Of a stretch of 41,999 bases of DNA, positions 18,894 through 28,467 are shown piece after piece. The notes under the pieces were generated by a model. That model saw only the letters and a program-made list of their open reading frames with translations. It did not search any database and was not told where the DNA came from. Each line of letters starts with the position of its first letter. Position 1 is the first letter of the stretch. Source of the DNA: an uncultured Clostridia bacterium (GTDB lineage: Bacteria; Bacillota; Clostridia; TANB77; CAG-508). The DNA lies in assembly GCA_947632475.1 (NCBI GenBank), contig CANRPI010000007.1, positions 1 through 41,999 on the forward strand, written 5' to 3'. The translations under genes were made by a program, and so were the position numbers.

Positions 18894-20000
18894 ATGAGTA
18901 TAGAGTCTATGTTGAAAAAAGATGGAATTGAAGTTATCAATAAAATAGATACATTAAGAGTCAATACTATTGCTAAAAATGTATCAACTAAAATATGTGA
19001 AACTTTTCCTCAATATCATTTAAATCAAAATGAATTATTTATAAAATTGTGTAGACTTGATATGTTCAGAGCAAAAATGCCTGAAGGATTAGCAGAAGCT
19101 AACTACTTTTATAAAAATACATCCATATATTTTAATGAACATATTCCTGACAGCGATTTAGAAGAATTTGCTATCCACGAATGTATACATTATCTTCAAG
19201 AAGTTAAAGACAAAAAAAATTACTTAATAAGAATGGGGCTTTGCAATTATACTGAATTTAAGATATATGGCTTAGGAATAAATGAGGCTGCTGTTCAGCT
19301 TATGTCATCAAAAATAAATGCTATACCAAAAGAATATGTTAAATATTTTGGTATAAGTTTTGCAACAATAAGTCCTTCATATTATCCATTAGAATGCTGT
19401 TTAGTTAACCAATTAGCATATCTTATTGGTGAAGATGTTTTGTTTGATAGTACTTTAAACAGTAATGATAATTTTAAAATACAATTTGCAAATTGTACTT
19501 CTAATAAGGTTTATATGGCAATTCAAAATGCTATTGATGATATTTTAAATAAAGAAGAAGATATTGTTAAATTGAATAATAAAATACTTGAAATTGATGA
19601 TAGAAATAAAAGAGTAGATGGTTATCTTTCTAAAATTGATGAATTGAAAAATGAAATTTCATTATTATTTATGAGAACTCAAAATTTGATTATATCAAGC
19701 TATTTTGATAGTACTTTTGATAAAATTACTAATTTAGAACAACTAGAAAATTATAGAAGGAAATTATATACTTTTAAAGATTATTTAGGTTTTAAAGATG
19801 GTTATACATTTTTTAGTGATTATTATGTGAAAAAAATGGAAGAACTAGAAAATAAATATAATGCTTTGGAACATGGTGAGTTTGAAACCTCTCTTACATT
19901 AGTTAGTAAAAAAGAAAGTAAAATTGTTGCATTTTTTAAGGCATTAAAAAAACTTATATTAGGTAAATCTAAAGAAGAAGATTCAATTTATGATAAATAG
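18894..20000 (+). CDS. Unrecognised protein with an HExxH motif
   Basis: The product has 368 residues from ATG 18894, with AAAGGAG twelve bases upstream and a -10-like TATAAT before that. Near residue 95 it has EEFAIHECIHYLQE, a zincin-type HExxH helix, followed by GLGINEAAVQLMSSKI at about residue 130, whose NEA could give the third metal ligand, as in gluzincins (HExxH plus a downstream Glu). Before it, FYKNTSIYFNEHIPDSD resembles the edge strand of such folds. The second half is a long charged helical region (LNNKILEIDDRNKRVDGYLSK, LENYRRKLYTF), and the end is basic and hydrophobic (KIVAFFKALKKLILGK), perhaps membrane-touching. No signal peptide. I do not recognise the family; a cytoplasmic zinc peptidase is a reasonable guess. 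Confidence 0.75.
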   Translation: MSIESMLKKDGIEVINKIDTLRVNTIAKNVSTKICETFPQYHLNQNELFIKLCRLDMFRAKMPEGLAEANYFYKNTSIYFNEHIPDSDLEEFAIHECIHYLQEVKDKKNYLIRMGLCNYTEFKIYGLGINEAAVQLMSSKINAIPKEYVKYFGISFATISPSYYPLECCLVNQLAYLIGEDVLFDSTLNSNDNFKIQFANCTSNKVYMAIQNAIDDILNKEEDIVKLNNKILEIDDRNKRVDGYLSKIDELKNEISLLFMRTQNLIISSYFDSTFDKITNLEQLENYRRKLYTFKDYLGFKDGYTFFSDYYVKKMEELENKYNALEHGEFETSLTLVSKKESKIVAFFKALKKLILGKSKEEDSIYDK

Positions 20001-20026
20001 AAAAACAAAATTTTAGAATTTAATTT

Positions 20027-20070
20027 AAAAAAGAACCAAAACTTATTTTTAAGTTTCAGGTTCTTTTTTT
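20027..20070. terminator. Bidirectional terminator between convergent genes
   Basis: AAAAAAGAACC (20027-20037) pairs with GGTTCTTTTTT (20059-20069), with an inner AAACTT/AAGTTT pairing. T runs follow on both strands. It overlaps the stop codon of the minus-strand gene. Confidence 0.85.
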
Positions 20071-21334
20071 ATAATCTTTCTAAAATTGATTTTGCTGCTT
20101 CTCTTCCAGAGTTTGCAGCCCATGCAACTGTTCCTTTTACTCCTGCCAAATCTCCTCCTGCATAAATTTTAGGATTTGAAGTTTGATAAAATTCATTTAT
20201 TTTTACATTTCCATATTTATTTAATTCTAAACCTAGCTTATTTACAAATGATGCTGGCTTTGAACCTAATGCCATTATTACATAATCTGCTTTTATATTA
20301 TAATTACTATTTTCTATATTAACTGGAACTAGCCTAGATTCTCCTTCCTTTTGTATAAGTTCTGTTTTTATTAGTTCGACTTTCTCTACATTTCCTTGAT
20401 TATCTGGAATTATTTTTGTAATATTATTTTGAAATAGAAATTCTATATTTTCATTTAATGCCTGTTCAACTTCTTCATCTTCTGCTGGCATTTGTTCTCT
20501 AGCCCTTCTATATATTATTTTTACTTCTTTAGCTCCCTTTTTCTTTGCTGTTCTTGCACAATCTATTGCAACATTTCCGCCACCAATAACTAACACTGTT
20601 TTTCCTTCATAATTTGGGTGCATATTATATTCTAATAGCTCATTTCCACCAAATACGCCTTTTAGTTCTTCTCCTTCTATTCCCATTTTTGTAGATATAT
20701 TTGCACCAATTGCTAAAAATATTGCATCATATGTTTTTTGTAATTCTTCTAAATTTAGATTTTTACCTAATTCTTGATTATATTTTACTTTTATTCCTAA
20801 CTCTAAAATATTATCAACTGTTTTCTTTACTATATCTTTTGAAAGTCTAAATTCAGGAATTCCATGTACTAATAGTCCTCCTAAGTAATTGTATTTTTCA
20901 TATATTGTAACATCTATTCCCGCTTTTGCTAAAAATGCACTTGCTGTAAGTCCTGCTGGTCCTCCTCCAATTATTGCAACTTTTTTTGCATCTTTTTGTT
21001 TTTTTATTTCTTCTTTCCAACAATCCAATAATGCTTTATTATTTTTTACTGTTTTGTCAAATACTATTGCTTCTAATTCTCCTATTGATACTGGGTTTCC
21101 CTTTATTCCTCTTATACAAGCTCCTTGACATTGTTTCATGTGTGGACATATTCTACCACATATTCCTGGTAATACTGTAGTTTTTGATAAAATTTTATAT
21201 GCTTCTTTGTAGTTTTCTTCTTTTATTTGTTTTATAAATTCTGGTATGTCATTCTCTAATGGACATCCTTTTTGAGAACATGGCTTTATTTTACAGTTTA
21301 AACAGTAATTTGCTTTTTCAATTGTTGTTTTCAT
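20069..21334 (-). CDS. GltD-like NAD(P)-dependent FAD oxidoreductase (glutamate synthase small-subunit family)
   Basis: The product has 421 residues. The N-terminus carries a cysteine-rich iron-sulfur domain: NCLxCKxxPCSQKGCP at residues 10-25 and CGRICPHMKQCQGACIRG at about 59-76, as in the Fer4_20 domain of GltD and dihydropyrimidine dehydrogenases. Then come an FAD-binding GGGPAGLTASAFLAKAG near residue 122, an NADPH-binding VIGGGNVAIDCARTAKKKGA near residue 245 with the following IIYRRAREQMPA, and a C-terminal IYAGGDLAGVKGTVAWAANSGREAA FAD block. The family passes electrons between NAD(P)H and a partner subunit. No large glutamate synthase subunit is nearby, so the partner is unknown; SudA/GltA-type roles are possible. 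AGGAGG lies upstream, within sequence flanking the hairpin repeats at 21358. Confidence 0.9.
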   Translation of the reverse strand: MKTTIEKANYCLNCKIKPCSQKGCPLENDIPEFIKQIKEENYKEAYKILSKTTVLPGICGRICPHMKQCQGACIRGIKGNPVSIGELEAIVFDKTVKNNKALLDCWKEEIKKQKDAKKVAIIGGGPAGLTASAFLAKAGIDVTIYEKYNYLGGLLVHGIPEFRLSKDIVKKTVDNILELGIKVKYNQELGKNLNLEELQKTYDAIFLAIGANISTKMGIEGEELKGVFGGNELLEYNMHPNYEGKTVLVIGGGNVAIDCARTAKKKGAKEVKIIYRRAREQMPAEDEEVEQALNENIEFLFQNNITKIIPDNQGNVEKVELIKTELIQKEGESRLVPVNIENSNYNIKADYVIMALGSKPASFVNKLGLELNKYGNVKINEFYQTSNPKIYAGGDLAGVKGTVAWAANSGREAAKSILERL

Positions 21335-21357
21335 TTTTCTACATTTCCTCCTATTAT

Positions 21358-21450
21358 TGTGCCATTAAGAAACGCCCCGTGGCACATTTGTGCCATTAAT
21401 AAGCATCCCCTTGGCACATTTGTGCCATCAAGAAGTGGCTCCGTGGCACA
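21358..21450. repeat. Three tandem TGTGCCA hairpin units
   Basis: Units start at 21358, 21389 and 21421, each TGTGCCA...TGGCACA around a related core (TTAAGAAACGCCCCG, TTAATAAGCATCCCCT, TCAAGAAGTGGCTCCG). The spacing is 31-32 bases. The last unit supplies the 3' end of the uracil-DNA glycosylase gene. Confidence 0.85.
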
Positions 21451-21987
21451 CTAAATACTAATTTTAGGTCATTTATAAAATCAATTTTCTTGCTTTCATC
21501 TCTCAATAGTGCTGCCGGATGCCAAGTTGGCATATATTTTATTCCTTTTCTTTCTATCCATTTTCCTCTAGATGCTGTTATTCCATATTCTTTACCTAAA
21601 ATATTTTTTAAAGCTACACTACCTAGTAGTACTATAATTTCAGGTTTGACTAGTAATACTTGATTTCTTAAATAATTTAGACACGCATTTGCTTCATCCT
21701 CTTCTGGGTTTCTGTTTCCTGGTGGTCTACACTTTACAATGTTGGCAATATATAATTCTTCTCTTTTTATGCCTAACATTTGAAATGCTAAATTCATAAG
21801 TTTTCCTGCTTTTCCTACAAATGGTTCTCCAAGCCTGTCTTCATCTGCCCCGTGGTCCTTCGCCTATTAGCATTATTTTTGCATTTTTATTTCCTACCCC
21901 AAAAACAATATTTTGTCTTGTTTTACACAATTTACATTTATTACAATTTATAATTGATTTTTCTAATTCTTCCCATGTTTCAAACAT
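21428..21987 (-). CDS. Uracil-DNA glycosylase, family 4, read through a CGG +1 shift
   Basis: ATG 21987 opens a frame (MFETWEELEKSI) that reaches a stop two codons past the CGG at 21850-21852. Skipping one C joins IMLIGEGP directly to GADEDRLGEPFVGKAGKLM, exactly the family-4 signature GExPGxxEDxxGxPFVGxxG. Total about 185 residues, typical. Four cysteines for the iron-sulfur cluster are seen: CNKCKLC at residues 15-21 (CxxC) and, later, KCRPPGNRNP plus ACLNYL. The catalytic uracil pocket includes WHPAALLRD near the C-terminus. It removes uracil from DNA. The tail comes from a TGTGCCA repeat holding another in-frame CGG; a +1 step there ends the protein after VPGATS at 21428, while zero-frame reading would add residues to 21396. 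The ribosome binding site is weak. Confidence 0.85.
21441..21443 (-). other. Further in-frame CGG in the repeat-derived tail of the glycosylase
   Basis: GTG CCA CGG AGC is in frame with the second part of the gene. A +1 step gives CCA GGA GCC ACT TCT TGA, a short natural end; arginine reading adds a repeat-coded tail to 21396. The sequence alone does not decide, because no family homology reaches this point. Confidence 0.5.
21850..21852 (-). other. CGG +1 frameshift site (uracil-DNA glycosylase)
   Basis: GGA CCA CGG GGC AGA TGA stops at once. Skipping C21852 gives GGA CCA GGG GCA GAT GAA (G-P-G-A-D-E), the invariant family-4 motif. It comes after 45 residues. Confidence 0.92.
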
Positions 21988-22032
21988 ATAGCATATAGTC
22001 CAATAATTGTTTTTTGAACTATTTTCCCCCTT

Positions 22033-22954
22033 TTAATTGATACATTTTTCTACTAATTCTATTTTTATTCTTTGGTTTGTGTCTATTTTTGCTTTTGTTC
22101 CTATTGGTATAACTGTTTTTGTTTCTATATGTCCAAAATTATTAGATTTTATAATTGGAAATGAATGTGTATTTCCTAATGTGTCTAATACTATTTTTTC
22201 TAAAGAAATTTTGCTTTCATGCTCATAGTTTCCAAGCCATAGTCCTTGTATTTGTTCAAATACTCCATTTTGTTTCATATATGCTAAGTAATTACTAATT
22301 CCTGCTGGACTTGTTTCATAACCTAATTCTTCTAAAAATAAGATTTTATTTTTAAATTCTATTTTATATTTTCCACTTACTAAATTATGTATTAAACTTA
22401 AGTTCCCACCTACTAGCTCGCCTTGTGCTTGTCCTTTCTTAATGGTAATATATTCTTCATTTTCTTTTCCTATTTCTAAACTACCTTCTACAAATCTTTT
22501 TAAGGCTTCTTTATAACTATAATCTGTTTCGTCAGTTGCTATTGTTTTAAAATTCGTTCCACTAAATGTTACTAATCCTGTTTTTGCTGTTATTATATTT
22601 GTAATTGATGTTATATCACTATATCCACATATAATTTTTGGATTTTGCTTTATTAGTTCATAATCTAAATATTCAAATACAGTGTTGGAGTTGTTTCCTC
22701 CGCTTCGCACACCATATCATTTTTATTTCTTTGTCTTTAAACATATTGTTTATATCTTCTGCCTTTTCTTTAGCAGTACTACTGTATTCATTTGTGTTTG
22801 AAAATAAGTTTTTTGAGTATTTTACTTTGAATCCTGTTTTTTCTACAATAGCTTTTGCCTTTTCTATTTCTTCTATGTTTTCTCCTATAATTGGATTTGA
22901 TGGTGCTACAACTCCAATTGTATCTCCTATTTTCAATTTATTAGGAATTATCAT
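22033..22954 (-). CDS. LD-carboxypeptidase/MccF-family serine peptidase (S66), read through a CGG +1 shift
   Basis: ATG 22954 follows AAGGAG; the product is about 306 residues, the family norm. N-terminal: KLKIGDTIGVVAPSNPI, then MIWCAK; the frame breaks at CGG 22700-22702 and resumes as GGNNSNTVFEYLDYELI. The joined ...CAKGGNNSNTxxEYLDY is a standard S66 block (oxyanion region). The nucleophile Ser is in IICGYSDITSI, and QAQGELVGGNLSLI and FLEELGYE follow, with the family Glu and His in the C-terminal part (FGHIETKTVIPIGTKA). Members cut the D-Ala from murein tetrapeptides for recycling or cleave microcin C-like peptides. It lies 23 bases after pgeF and 46 before the glycosylase, on the same strand. 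Confidence 0.9.
22700..22702 (-). other. CGG +1 frameshift site (LD-carboxypeptidase)
   Basis: GCG AAG CGG AGG AAA leads to a stop at 22673. Skipping C22702 gives GCG AAG GGA GGA AAC AAC (A-K-G-G-N-N), matching the family's glycine pair. It comes after 84 residues. Confidence 0.9.
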
Positions 22955-22977
22955 TATTTTCTCCTTCTAACATATCA

Positions 22978-23790
22978 TTATTTTAATGTTAATAATGCTG
23001 TATTTAGTGCAAAACTCTTTCCTTCTGCTCTATATGAATGTACTAACTCTTTATTACATACACTACATATTTTACTATCTATGATATTTTCTTCTTTTAT
23101 ACCTTCTCTTTGCATAAGGATTTTATTAATTTCAATAGTATCAATATGCCATTTTTTATTTGGTACTTTTTCTTCTATGATACTATTAATTTCTTTTATA
23201 TCTTGAAATTCTTTTTCAAATAAGTCCTTTACATCTATTTCTACTTCAAAATGGCACTTTCTAATTGAAGGGCAAATACATACTATTATATCTTCTGGAT
23301 TGCAATTATATTGCTGTTTCATTTTTTCTATTGTTTTTACTGATATTCTTGTTAATGTTCCTCTCCAACCAGAGTGCACATTTGCTATTACTTTTTTTAC
23401 AGTATCATAAAAAAGAAATAATATACAATCTGCATTTGTAGTTGATAATATCATATCTTTTTTATTTGTTATAAGTCCATCTGTCCTTGCATACCTTTGC
23501 ATGCCTATATCTGGTCTTTCAAAAAGTTCGTCTACAATTTTTACTTCATTTGTATGACATTGCACTGGTTTTACTATGTTTTTATAGTTTAAACCTATTG
23601 CATTACATAATTTTTTATAATCTTCAATTGCCTTTTCATATTCATTGCCAGATTTAGCTGTTCTAAAATTAGTATTCATTCCTAATGAATATGCATGCAT
23701 AACTTCTGGATATTCTAACAATCTTCTAAATTGTAGATATTCTATTTCTCTATTTTTTATATGTATAACATTTTCATTTGATAGATCCAT
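22978..23790 (-). CDS. pgeF: PgeF/YfiH-family multicopper-oxidase-like protein (purine nucleoside phosphorylase / peptidoglycan editing factor)
   Basis: ATG 23790 is chosen because AAAGGAG lies six bases upstream; the product is 270 residues. Family signatures: STTNADCILFLFYD near residue 125, followed by VIANVHSGWRGTLTRI (the HAGWRGT motif with a Ser here in place of the usual Ala), and IVCICPSIRKCHFEV (the GPSI.xC.F.V block). The conserved His and Cys bind zinc and act on purine nucleosides; a role in removing wrongly built muropeptides was shown for the E. coli member. It lies between addB and an LD-carboxypeptidase gene, which fits a murein-related cluster. An inverted repeat (TATGAAAG/CTTTCATA, 23822-23845) lies just upstream, between it and addB. 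Confidence 0.9.
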   Translation of the reverse strand: MDLSNENVIHIKNREIEYLQFRRLLEYPEVMHAYSLGMNTNFRTAKSGNEYEKAIEDYKKLCNAIGLNYKNIVKPVQCHTNEVKIVDELFERPDIGMQRYARTDGLITNKKDMILSTTNADCILFLFYDTVKKVIANVHSGWRGTLTRISVKTIEKMKQQYNCNPEDIIVCICPSIRKCHFEVEIDVKDLFEKEFQDIKEINSIIEEKVPNKKWHIDTIEINKILMQREGIKEENIIDSKICSVCNKELVHSYRAEGKSFALNTALLTLK

Positions 23791-23877
23791 TTTATGCTCC
23801 TTTCTTAAAGGCACACATATCTATGAAAGATTGTTTTCTTTCATATTATGCCCCTTTTTAATACCATAAAAAGTAAT

Positions 23878-26800
23878 TTATGAATTCAGTTCTTTTTTCA
23901 TTTTTAATATTATATCATCTTTTGTTTTTTTATCAATATAATTATATTTATTTCCTTTTTGTCTAGGGTTAAAACCACATATTGCTTTATAGCTGCAATA
24001 TTTACATGGTGTTTGTCCTTTTTTATTATATGGTTTTAATTCAATTTTTCCATTTAAAATTTCATTTGATATGTCTTTTACTGTTTTATATATGTAATCT
24101 TGAAGTACTTTAAATTCTTCTTTACTAACTCCATTTGTCCACTTTTGATTTACTGTACCATCTTTTGTTATTGCTGCTGGAACTAATTTTGAACTTCCAC
24201 TTGTTAAATTTGTATCATTCATTTTTATTATTTTTACATCTGCAACTATTAAGCCTTTCATTCTGAAGTTTTTTCTTATTAATTCTTCTATTTTTTCGTC
24301 TTCAACTTTTTTCTCTTCATTTATCATTTGCTCTAATAATGAAAAGTAAAATATTCCTGCTGGCATTATATCTTCTACTTTGCATATTGCGTCTGTATAT
24401 GTTAAAAGCTGAATTTGCAAGCCTGCATATACTTCATTTAAATCTATGTTTTTTGATGATGATTTGTAATCTATAATTCTTAAATATTTACCTCCTTCAT
24501 TTGTTGCTGTATCTATTCTGTCTATTTTTCCTACTATTTCAACTTTTTTTCCATTTTCTAGATCAAGCATAATTGAATTGTATTTTCCACCTTTTCCAAA
24601 TTCAATTTCAGTTCCTTCTATGTTAAAGTCACTATATATTAGTGTTTCTATTATATATTTTAATGCTTTGCTTACAATTCTCTTTAACCTTGCTACTAAC
24701 ACTTTATATTTAGCAGTTGCAGTAAATATGTAGTTTTTACTTAAGTTTAAGTTTTTTTCTATTATTTCTGATACTATTTTATAAATTTGTTCATCATCTA
24801 TTTTAACCAATTCTAAATTTTCTTCTTTTACATATGTAAAAAATTCGTCAATTGTTTCATGCATAAATGAACCTGTATTAAAACTTTGTACTTTTAATTC
24901 TTCCTTTTCTTTTAGACGCAATCCATATTGTAGATAATATGAAAATGGACAACTTCTATATCTTTCTAGCTGTGATACACTTGTATTTAACTTGTTTCCA
25001 TATAGTTTGTTTATATTTTCTTTTTGAATTTCTTGTGGTAAATTTGTGTAATTTATTCCTTCTAAATCTTTTTGTAGCTTTTCTTTCCATTCTACTTGGG
25101 ATTTATAGTAAGCATATATTTGATACCATATTTGAGGAATTTTTTCGTTGTTTTTTAACTTGGCAATGTTTTCTATTAAATCTTCATATGTTATTTGTTT
25201 GTTAATTAGCTCATATTTTTTTTCTATTACATCACTTTCTTCTTGTAATTTTGGAAATATCTTTTTTATTTTTGCTATAAGCATTGATGGTCTTAGTGTT
25301 TTTCCTTCACTGTCTGAACTACTATATGATAAGTATATTTTTCTTTCAGCTGTTGTAAATGCTTTATATATATTGAAATTATCTTCATATAACTGCTCTA
25401 CTGTTCCTTTTGCTAGTTCTATTCCATCTTGCTTTAATATTTCTCTATCTAAGTCATTGAAAAATCCTTCATCTTTATTTACACTTGGGAAACTTCCATC
25501 ATTTAAGCCTATTATAAATACGGTGTCAACTTTATGACTTCTTGACCTGTCTACATCTCCAAATATAACTTGGTCTTGCGTTCCGTGGTATTTTGCCAAG
25601 TCCACTATTTTTTAGTCCTATTTTTAGAATTTGAATGTATTTGTCTAAGGTTATTTTTTCGTTATCAAATATAAGTATTATTTCGTCTAATATGTCTAGT
25701 ATTATTTGATAGCTAGATTTGTATTCTTGTGCTAAATCTAATGAATTTTCTTCTTCTAATTGATTAATTTTTTTGCTTATTTTTTCTTCTATTTTCTGAT
25801 TTATTATAAATTCATATATTAATTCTGTTATTTTTCTTGCTGTTTTTGTTTCATTGATTTTTTCTTTTAATTCTATAAGTGGTAATATTATTTGCTTTCT
25901 TAGCTCATTAAGTCTTTCTATTTCTTGCTTTTTGTTTTCTAATTCATATGTAAAATCTTTTTTCCACTTATTTTGCTTAATTCCCCATTTTACACAATAA
26001 TTTTCTAATTTAAATATTTCATCTTCTTCTATTTCACAAAATCCTACTTTTATATAGCTAAATACAGATTCTATTGTAAAGTTTTTGCTTAAGACTTCTA
26101 GTATTGCTAAAATATATTGAACTATTATATTTTGATTCAAATCTCTTTTTTCGTCTATAAAAACTGGTATATCATATTTATTAAATATTGCTCTTACTAA
26201 TGAAGAGTAACTATCTATTGTTTTTGATATTATTGATATGTCTTTATATCTTAAGTTTTCTTTTCTTACTAAGTTTTTTATTTGTTTTGCTACGTTTTCT
26301 ATTTCTGAATATTGGTTTTTTGCTAAAAATAGATTTAAGTTTTCCACATTTTGTTCATATTTTGTGGATTTAATGTTATATAAATTGTCACTTATGCTTT
26401 TTAGTTCTTTTGTTTTAAATCTTGGTTGTTTTTCTAAATATATAGGTTCTTCTAATTTGAAGTTGTTTTTATTTACTAGGTCTATTATTTTATATAATGT
26501 GATTTTATTTGAATAATATATGTCTGTGTCTGGATTTGCACTTGGCTTTAAGTTGTCTACACATATTGTTATATTTACTTGTTTTGCAAGTTCTATAAAT
26601 TTTTTTATTATTTCATATTCTTGATATGTAAAACCTGCAAATTCGTCTATATATATTATGCTGTTTTTTACTATGTCTGTTTTTTCTAAATTGTTTGCAA
26701 GTATTGTTAATAAGTCTGTTTCTTCTATGTAATTGTTTGCTATTTTTTCTTGAAAGTTTTCGTAAATTATATTCATGTCTTTAAGTTTTGTTTTTAGGTA

Positions 26801-27232
26801 TTCATCTTGTATGTTTTCAATTTCTTCTTTTAGTTTTTCTACAGTAATTCCATGTTTTTTTAGTTCTGTTATTGCTCTTATGCTTAGTTCTATATTTTCA
26901 TCTGATTTTCCTAAGAATTTTAGGTCCTTTTTGTTATTGTTTAGTATTGAGTATATTAGCATAGCTTTTCCACATTTTGATAGACTTGTTTTGCTGTTTC
27001 CTCCTACTTCGTTTATTACTCTATATGCCATTCTGCTTAGTGTGACTACTTCTGCATTTATTACTGCTTTTTCTTTTATTGCTTCCATTAGCTTTTTTTC
27101 TGCTGTGAATGAAAATTGTTCTGGCGTTATTATGTATATTTTTTGTTCTTTGTGTATTAGGTTTGCTATTTCTTTAAAACAATATTCACTTTTTCCACTT
27201 CCTGGTTTTCCATAAATTATTCGTAAACCCAT
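23878..27232 (-). CDS. addB: AddB, ATP-dependent helicase/nuclease subunit B, read through a CGG +1 shift
   Basis: About 1117 residues when the two frames are joined at CGG 25583-25585. The N-terminus has the Walker A-type GKPGSGKSEY at residue 8 and the VITPEQFSFTAEKKL block. The shift falls in the conserved segment KNSGLGKIP/GTQDQVIFGDVDRSRSHKVDTVFIIGLNDGSFP. The C-terminal RecB-like nuclease has GSFMHETIDEF, RIDYKSS and DEVYAGLQIQLLTY-type blocks. The iron-sulfur cysteines are CPFSYYLQYGLRLKE and, near the end, PCKYCSYKAICGF. AddB works with AddA to resect double-strand breaks. addA, usually next to addB, is not in the window on either side. The ATG 27232 has AAAGGAG thirteen bases upstream. 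Confidence 0.93.
25583..25585 (-). other. CGG +1 frameshift site (addB)
   Basis: AAA ATA CCA CGG AAC GCA continues only to a stop at 25532. Skipping C25585 gives CCA GGA ACG CAA GAC CAA (P-G-T-Q-D-Q), continuing the AddB motif before GDVDRSR. It comes after 549 residues. Confidence 0.92.
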
Positions 27233-27262
27233 TTGTAAGCAATTTCTCCTTTCACTTTGCTT

Positions 27263-27476
27263 TGGTGGAACTCATATAATGATTTAATACAAGTTCAGAA
27301 TTGAAAGTAATTGCAAGTAGAAATTGTATGAAAATTTTGTTAGGGAATCTCACGGGCAAAAAATTCTTTTAAGAATTTTTTGAGCCTGAGTGAGGGCGCT
27401 GACAAAATTGAATTACAATTTCTATGAAATTACTTGAACGATGAGCTTGTATGGAATCATTATATGAGTTCCACCA
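27263..27476. repeat. Palindromic interspersed element, copy 2
   Basis: Same element as 13233-13438. The inner parts are nearly identical, but the outer stem has a different sequence (GGTGGAACTCATATAATGAT on one side and its complement on the other), still almost perfectly paired over about 27 bases. One inner pair differs by a wobble (CTGAC against GTTAG). It fills the gap between addB and the OGG1 gene. Confidence 0.85.
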
Positions 27477-27494
27477 AGTTCTAAAAAAATAGAA

Positions 27495-28364
27495 TTAGCT
27501 AACAATATTTCTTCTATAATTAAATAAATATTGTTGTGCTAAACCTGCTAAATTTCCAAATTTTTCTCGAGCTACTTTTTCTATCTGATTTTTACTTACC
27601 TTTTTTTCATCAGCTTCTTTAATATACAAATCATTCATAACTCTTCTTACCCATACATCAATTGGAAATACCTCAAATCTCTTTAAACTTGAAAATAGCA
27701 ATATACAATCAGCAACTTTTGGTCCAACTCCCGATAATGTTAATAGCTTTTCTCTTACTTCTATTGTGTTTGGGTTTTCTTCTAGTTCTTTTAAATTGAC
27801 TTTGTTCTCAGTTATCATTTTTGTAGTTTCATATAGTCTTATGTCTCTAAATCCTAAACCTAAACTTCTGTATTCTTCTACTGTTACATTTTTTAATTCT
27901 TCTGGGGTTGGAAATGTGTAGTATATATTGTTTTTCCATTTTATTTGTTTTCCATATTTTGCACTTAGTCTTTCTATTATTCCTTTAATTCTTGGAATAT
28001 TGTTGTTTGCAGATATTATAAAAGATATTATGGTTTCCCATAAATCTTGATTTAAGATTCTTATTCCTTGTCCATTTTGTATACTAATTTTCATGTTATC
28101 ATCTATTTTAGCTAATTTATTTTTTATTGCTTCATAATCTCTTTCTAAATCAAAATAGTATTCTACTGTTTCTTTTATATCTTTTTTACATATTCCTCTA
28201 AATATTACATTTTTTCCTTCTTTTTGAACATTTAACACATTGTTACCAAATACTCCTGTGTAGCTGCCATCTTCTTGTATATTCCATCTGAAGCATTGAC
28301 CACATTCAAATATATCTTTTAGTTCAAAGGAGTTTATGTTTTCTATTTTATATTCTTGTTCCAT
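27495..28364 (-). CDS. 8-oxoguanine DNA glycosylase/lyase, OGG1 family
   Basis: The product has 289 residues, with AAGAGGT four bases before the ATG. N-terminal OGG domain: CGQCFRW near residue 22 (the family's FxxGQCFRW), then the helix-hairpin-helix region LTLSGVGPKVADCILLFSSLKRFEVFPIDVWVRR near residues 206-240. The lysine of GPKVADC is the Schiff-base nucleophile and the Asp of FPIDVWV is catalytic. QDLWETIISFIISANNNIPRI is the damaged-base pocket segment. It removes 8-oxoguanine and nicks the strand. There is no sign of a partner operon; the palindromic element separates it from addB. Confidence 0.95.
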   Translation of the reverse strand: MEQEYKIENINSFELKDIFECGQCFRWNIQEDGSYTGVFGNNVLNVQKEGKNVIFRGICKKDIKETVEYYFDLERDYEAIKNKLAKIDDNMKISIQNGQGIRILNQDLWETIISFIISANNNIPRIKGIIERLSAKYGKQIKWKNNIYYTFPTPEELKNVTVEEYRSLGLGFRDIRLYETTKMITENKVNLKELEENPNTIEVREKLLTLSGVGPKVADCILLFSSLKRFEVFPIDVWVRRVMNDLYIKEADEKKVSKNQIEKVAREKFGNLAGLAQQYLFNYRRNIVS

Positions 28365-28467
28365 TTTTACCTCTTTTAATTACATTTATACAATGTTATT
28401 ATACCATAGAAATCTGCATAATGTAAATAATTTTTTTAGGCTAAAATATAAATAAAAATTAACACAT

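Noticed and set aside
21358-21450. CRISPR array
   Set aside because: The three units are 31-32 bases apart, but there are no constant repeats with unique spacers; each unit is itself a hairpin with a related core, and no cas genes are present.
21850-25585. Base-calling error at methylated CCWGG sites (four of seven read CCA-C-GG)
   Set aside because: Other CCAGG and CCTGG sites in the window are intact, for example in the HD-GYP gene and near 1101, and three shift sites (TTA, AAG, CTT before CGG) do not fit the motif.
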